The notes below the pieces were generated by a model. The model saw only the letters and a list, made by a program, of their open reading frames with translations, was not told where the DNA came from and did no database searches. From contig NC_039481.1 in assembly GCF_003590095.1 (NCBI RefSeq), forward strand, positions 5,456,001 through 5,520,000: a stretch of DNA of 64,000 bases, given 5' to 3'. A program made the translations under genes and the position numbers. Origin of the DNA: Trichoplusia ni. Its lineage: Eukaryota > Arthropoda > Insecta > Lepidoptera > Noctuidae. Positions 59,577 through 64,000 of the stretch are shown here, piece by piece. The first letter of the stretch is position 1; each line of letters starts with the position of its first letter.

Positions 59577-59942
59577 GAGAATATATTAATAGGTAGGTAC
59601 CTATGTATGTACTTACGGAATAAGATATTAGAAATAACTGAACATGACCTAGTTCTGTTCATAACTACCTACATACTCAATAGTATGATGTGAAAAGAAA
59701 CAAAACACAAATTTGTAGGACACATTTATTAAAATATAATCTTGAAAAAATCTTTCACACGTGTATTCTATTACAAGTTACACAGAACGAGACAACAATA
59801 TCAAATTAAATACCGAAGTGGTCGCATACAATGGTTTCCTTCACATCTATACACATTACGAGACACCAAGCGGCTAGGCGGCTGTTAAAACTCACGCGAA
59901 TCTATTGTATAGTTGAACATTGAATTAGGGCTAGTTACCTAC

Positions 59943-60395
59943 TTACAACGCAGTAATGAACGTTTGAATAACTTTAACACCCATGTACATGTTGATTAAC
60001 ATAGGTACACCAAACGCAATCGCACGCGCCGGCTGGGGCAATGGCTTTACAGCATAGACGATCGTATGAATGATCCGGCCCGCGGTGAACAATCTGAATA
60101 GCATAGTGGCGAATGAGGCTGACGGCCCCGTGGTCAGGTACAGCGCTCCCAACACCCAGAACGGTGGGATGTTCTCCAGGTCGTTAAGGTGGGCACGCCT
60201 CACTCGCTCTACATCTGGATCGTCAAACTTTACTTTTCCCTTTTTCATTTTAGCGTCCTCTTCATTCGCAAACACGTTCTTTGCATAACGAGCTCTTGCC
60301 GTCAGAAATGTTACCGCAAACATCTTCACTCCCAAAACTGCAGAATACACGATGTATGATTGGACCGCTGGGTCCGTTAGAGATATCGACACCAT
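59943..60395 (-). CDS. microsomal glutathione S-transferase 1-like (MAPEG), paralogue 3
   Basis: A single-exon, 150-residue member of the tandem array. The signature VERVRRAHLNDLENI is at 62-76 and the PLPQPAR loop (118-124) is the canonical form. Differences include ARARYAKNVF at 33-42 in place of the Lys/Thr-rich stretch of the others, and PPFW in place of PAFW after the signature. The start MVSISLTDPAVQ matches paralogue 1. The TAA stop is embedded in GTAAGTAGG, as in its neighbours. Paralogues 2 and 3 look closer to each other than to 1 by eye. A TATA-like GTTATATC near 60,488 and an element TCATTGTGATAAGC near 60,589 are upstream. Confidence 0.94.
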   Translation of the reverse strand: MVSISLTDPAVQSYIVYSAVLGVKMFAVTFLTARARYAKNVFANEEDAKMKKGKVKFDDPDVERVRRAHLNDLENIPPFWVLGALYLTTGPSASFATMLFRLFTAGRIIHTIVYAVKPLPQPARAIAFGVPMLINMYMGVKVIQTFITAL

Positions 60396-60485
60396 GTTTA
60401 ATGTTTATTAACGCTCGCCACCGGTGCCACGCTGTTGCTCACTCGAAAATCAACGGTCGACTGACGACCAGAGACCGGTTAAAGA

Positions 60486-60600
60486 CGATATAACAACTTA
60501 ACTATCTAGCTCAGCGCCGGTTTGGTGTAAGCTTTACTCGCATGCAGATTATAGAAGTGATATTAATATCATAATCAACAGCGGCTTATCACAATGACAA
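60486..60600 (-). promoter_or_regulatory. promoter region of MGST paralogue 3
   Basis: The minus-strand GTTATATC (60,487-60,494) lies about 95 bases before the ATG. The shared palindromic element (TCACAATGA on the plus strand, 60,589-60,597) lies about 100 bases further away than in the other copies. Confidence 0.4.
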
Positions 60601-61410
60601 AGTGTATTATATATTTTTTTCGTCTTTGTTAGTTACGAAATCATTCGGCTGATGCAATCACGACTAAATATAATGTTTTATTAGTAAAAAAAACCTAATT
60701 TGAAGGATCAAAAGTTTTCTAAAAGCAAAATTAGTTAAAATTTATCCTCAAAAAATTCTTATGCCGTCGAAGATGATATTGCGTCATTTAGGTGGTACCT
60801 ATCATCAGCATCCAACACCTAAACAAAAACCTGTTCATTGTTTTGTTGTTTACATAAAATAGAAGCCTCGAGAAACGCACGGTCACGGACAGTTCGCTCT
60901 GAAGTTGAGGCGAGTAGAAACGGAATAGCAAGTATTACATTATATAAGTGGGAAGAGGACAGACATCGGCGTCCAATGTGATGTCATAATTACTTAGTAA
61001 TTGTTGTAGTTGTATATTTTTATTAATCAGAAACATGAGGATGTAGACTAACCGGCTCAACTTTGTTGATGTCAGAGTTTAAACCGAATAAAAAATTTAT
61101 CTTCTGGTAATTTTAATTTCGATTTAAAAATAAAGACACGTTTTGAATCTATTTTTTCTTATGCACGTTATTCGTATATCCGAATAAAAACATCCTTGCA
61201 AAAACATATTATTAACAGTAGGTAATTGTTTAATTTTTTATTACTTGTCCTATTAAAATAAATTGGACAAGAAGAAAAAAAAGATTAAATTATTTTTTTA
61301 TGTTTTCCCACAAAATTCAATGTTAAACTTCGCGACCTTGATAAAATTACAACGCACTAATCGCCCAGTTAAAGTACCCAGCAAACACAGTGCAGATGAC
61401 CTTACCACGT
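60601..61410. other. gene-free stretch
   Basis: AT-rich spacer with no supportable coding region or clear repeat. Confidence 0.4.
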
Positions 61411-61627
61411 CTTAGACTCTAGACAGACTGACCGCATATAACTGCAAATTGCAGTTCAAGTGCAGTTTGAATGCGGTCAACTCGACTGCTGCAATAGAAC
61501 TGCAAACCAAACGTGCAGTCCGATTGCAGTTCAATTGCAGTCGGCGTATAATCGGACTGCGCGTCTGGTTTGCAGTCATGTCAACTGCACTGAATCTGCC
61601 CCGGACAATGCTGTCTCTCTGTCTAAG
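61411..61627. mobile_element. CTGCA-rich inverted-repeat element (MITE-like)
   Basis: CTTAGAC at 61,411 and GTCTAAG at 61,621-61,627 are terminal inverted repeats. A strong inner inverted repeat (about 61,499-61,524 with 61,551-61,576, 24 of 26 bases) starts ACTGCAAACC and ends GGTTTGCAGT. The whole is studded with TGCAGT/ACTGCA units. The two overlapping frames on opposite strands are products of this symmetry and not genes. Confidence 0.6.
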
Positions 61628-64000
61628 GTCTTCAAGTAACGTCATTGCTATTGTGTGTGGAAGCGTGACGGTGCACTGCAGCTTGGCCTTTAGCAGCGTC
61701 TTAATCCCTCAACTGCACTAAGCACAGTTTGCATCTCCAAAAAAAAAACTTTAAAATTATTAGTTGTTTAATTAAATTAGGTGCAATAACAGCAATTTAA
61801 CCCTTGGGGACCCATGACTTATGAACAATTAATACATTACATTCTATCATTGACCAATGAAAAGAGTGGTTGTGGATCTACGGTGGGTTCATGAGGATGT
61901 CCACTGTACTGGAGTAAAAACCCACACATACTCGACTGCCCCGTAGGCTTCCTCCCGACAGGATCCAGTTCTGATCAACTCAAATTGGGAGTTGGTACTC
62001 TGAAAGCCGACACTGGAACGAGTTGGAGCTGTGCTCGATCCTCAGCTAATGACGCAAGTGACAAGTGCTCTCGACTGTGTTAATTTATTCCAAATGACCA
62101 CAAAAAGTAGCTCTTAACATTTTTAAAGCGACTGATTTATTTTTCAAAACGTTAACACAAGGGGTTCAAAGCTTCTTGTAAGAAAAAAATCATATAGGGG
62201 GACTTTACCGTCTAAATCACAGATATGCTTATTTATCATAGAAAATAAATCTTACAGATAATGATGATAACAGAAAAATCCAGAAAGATAATTATATCTT
62301 ATCTCTACTATTTATGTACTTGTGGTCATACTTGACGTACTTTGACCCCAGTATTTTTAATCTGTTTACGAGATGTCATTTCATTCCAAAATATTCGAAA
62401 AAAACCACGTTCATTGATTAATACGGTATTTTTCAAGACTTGTTATTATTTGTTCGTGTCTTAAGTTTTCGGAGCTACTAGCATGTGAGCTTAGTATTTG
62501 TATATTATACAAAGCGTTGGTGCAACTTTTTCCTAATGAAGTTGACATTAGGAAGGCTATAGTCATTAGCCATCTCTTCAAGCCCTACAATAATTTTTTG
62601 ACCGCACCATTTTTATTTAATGACGAAAATACGAAAATATACATTTGAAGAAAGACTATTCTTCATTTTCTATTTTTTTCTCATCACCCCTTGATGACTA
62701 TATTATTATTTCCATTATACCTTAGATGATGAAAGCCAAATTCAATAACACGCGGACGTGCTGTGGCAATGTTTTGTTTCTTGTGGCCGTCAATAATTCG
62801 TTGAGAGCAAACTGTTTAACTTCAAACCGTTTTATAAATGCAGAATTAAATGTAATATGCCAAAAATACAGCTTCCGGAAGTTAATCGATGTTTTCAATG
62901 TTGGTCGCTTGTGTACAAAGTTCATCATTTCAACAAGTTTTTTTTACTTAAGGCAAATATTCATTACAACTGTTCAACTGCGCATGTTTACATATTCGTG
63001 TTAGACAAAATTCTGTAATATTTCCAGGTAGGCAGTAATCTGTTTTTTTGCTCTTTCAACGGGCTGCATAGAGTTTTTAGTTTATTGTTGAATTTTGGGT
63101 GTAAATATCCATAAAGTGTTTTTTTCAGTCTCGTTAGAGCAATATTTTAGGCATGCTTATTTATTAAATATCATATCGTACAGAAAACGCTGATAGCGGT
63201 TAGATCAACGTTATCTTATCTCTACTTTGTTTAGACTTGACTTTCATGGGCAAAGTTCAAAGTCTAACTTTTTACGTAGGCAGTTGAATTTCAGTTGTGT
63301 TATTATGATAATATTTATATCTAATGATGATGATGAAGTGGTGATAGGCTTCGTGAAAAAATTGCTCCAGATGATTATTATTCTTGCCTAGGACTATAAA
63401 TAAAAATAATATCCTTTGATAAGAAAATTAATTTACTTTTAATTTGTCAAAAAGTTGAATCCACACTTTCCTGTGAATTTTAAACATTACCTAGAATTAA
63501 CTCTAGTTATTTGATCACTTTAAGTTAACACAGTGGCAATTCAGTATTCGTTTATTAGTATTTCTAGTCTTCCATATTTGCACTTACGATGACACGATGA
63601 CACCAATCATTCGCGACAAATATGTAGGTATGAAATTGTTAAATGAAGTTAACCTTAGACCTTTCCGTCTAGCCGTTTTGTCTTTTAAGTTTATAAATAA
63701 CATTTTTGAAGTTTATTTTAAAATTCTGTATTTTGTGTCGGGGTGTTTGAAGTAATGCTGTTTTATTTCTGGAGGAGTGACGGTGCACTACGCCTCTTAC
63801 GTGCCTCTTCTTACATCCTTAACAGCGACTGTTTTACTTTAAGACGAGACAAGCAAGGCAATACAATGTATTTCCAATTATTGTGATGTAGTTTCAAATT
63901 CAATTCAATCGGCAGAATGGAGGCTCTGTACTCTATTATCAGCTATGTACATTTGTGTTATGTAATTGGGAATGTTAGATCATTCTTTTTATTATTTATA
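61628..64000. other. gene-free right end
   Basis: No supportable gene. A moderately GC-rich patch at 61,870-62,070 and a SINE-like phrase at 63,778-63,800 are the only non-random features I noticed. The frames at 62,722-63,004 on both strands are unsupported. Confidence 0.4.
63778..63800 (+). mobile_element. fragment of a common lepidopteran SINE
   Basis: The phrase GTGACGGTGCACTACGCCTC is the core of a widespread lepidopteran dispersed repeat. The rest of the element is not present. A shorter piece (GTGACGGTGCACT) lies at about 61,667-61,679. Confidence 0.4.

Noticed and set aside
61412..61721. Overlapping 77- and 90-residue frames on opposite strands
   Set aside because: Produced by the symmetric CTGCA-rich inverted-repeat element.
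1..64000. CRISPR arrays, operons, bacterial promoters and terminators
   Set aside because: The window is insect nuclear DNA with spliced genes; no regularly spaced direct repeats were seen.

Overview
The window looks like nuclear DNA of a moth or butterfly (Lepidoptera). It is AT-rich and intron-rich. It carries several repeat types that I recognise from lepidopteran genomes: Lep1-type Helitron remnants ending in CTAGT, tRNA-derived SINEs with box B sequences, and a CR1/Jockey-like LINE with an ATT tail. Its genes have clear animal homologues. There is no operon structure, and most of the window is intergenic or intronic. All assignments come from reading the sequence; no database search was run.

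Layout. Positions 1-16,944 hold no gene I can support, only degraded Helitron pieces and three weak coding candidates. Positions 16,949-26,475 are a near-perfect tandem duplication (two units of about 4.76 kb). Its right breakpoint falls 10 bases into the coding exon of a tetraspanin gene (+, CDS 26,533-27,636). The tetraspanin has a 7-codon upstream ORF whose stop overlaps its start codon. It ends in TGA-CTA followed by 56 open codons, a classic stop-codon readthrough context. Its 3' untranslated region appears to run to about 30,590. Converging on it from the right (-, 36,464 to 30,885) is a six-exon pseudouridine-5'-phosphate glycosidase gene. Its last visible exon enters a PfkB pseudouridine-kinase domain and then stops at a splice donor, with no further kinase exon visible.

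On the + strand, three exons of an EFHC1/EFHC2-like ciliary (DM10-domain) protein lie at 39,510-48,201. Their second intron contains a 5'-truncated LINE with an uninterrupted reverse-transcriptase frame, inserted into an older repeat. At 49,179 a signal-peptide exon opens another gene whose remaining exons I cannot see. Positions 53,071-60,395 carry three single-exon microsomal glutathione S-transferase (MAPEG) paralogues in tandem on the - strand. A fourth, decayed copy and several SINEs lie between them. The cluster shares TATA boxes and a palindromic upstream element, as expected for a detoxification gene family growing by local duplication. The right end (60,400-64,000) holds only repeats.

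The most notable observations are the predicted readthrough tetraspanin, the recent duplication that copies its upstream exon, the apparently cut pseudouridine kinase half, and the shared regulatory and stop/donor signals of the MGST cluster.
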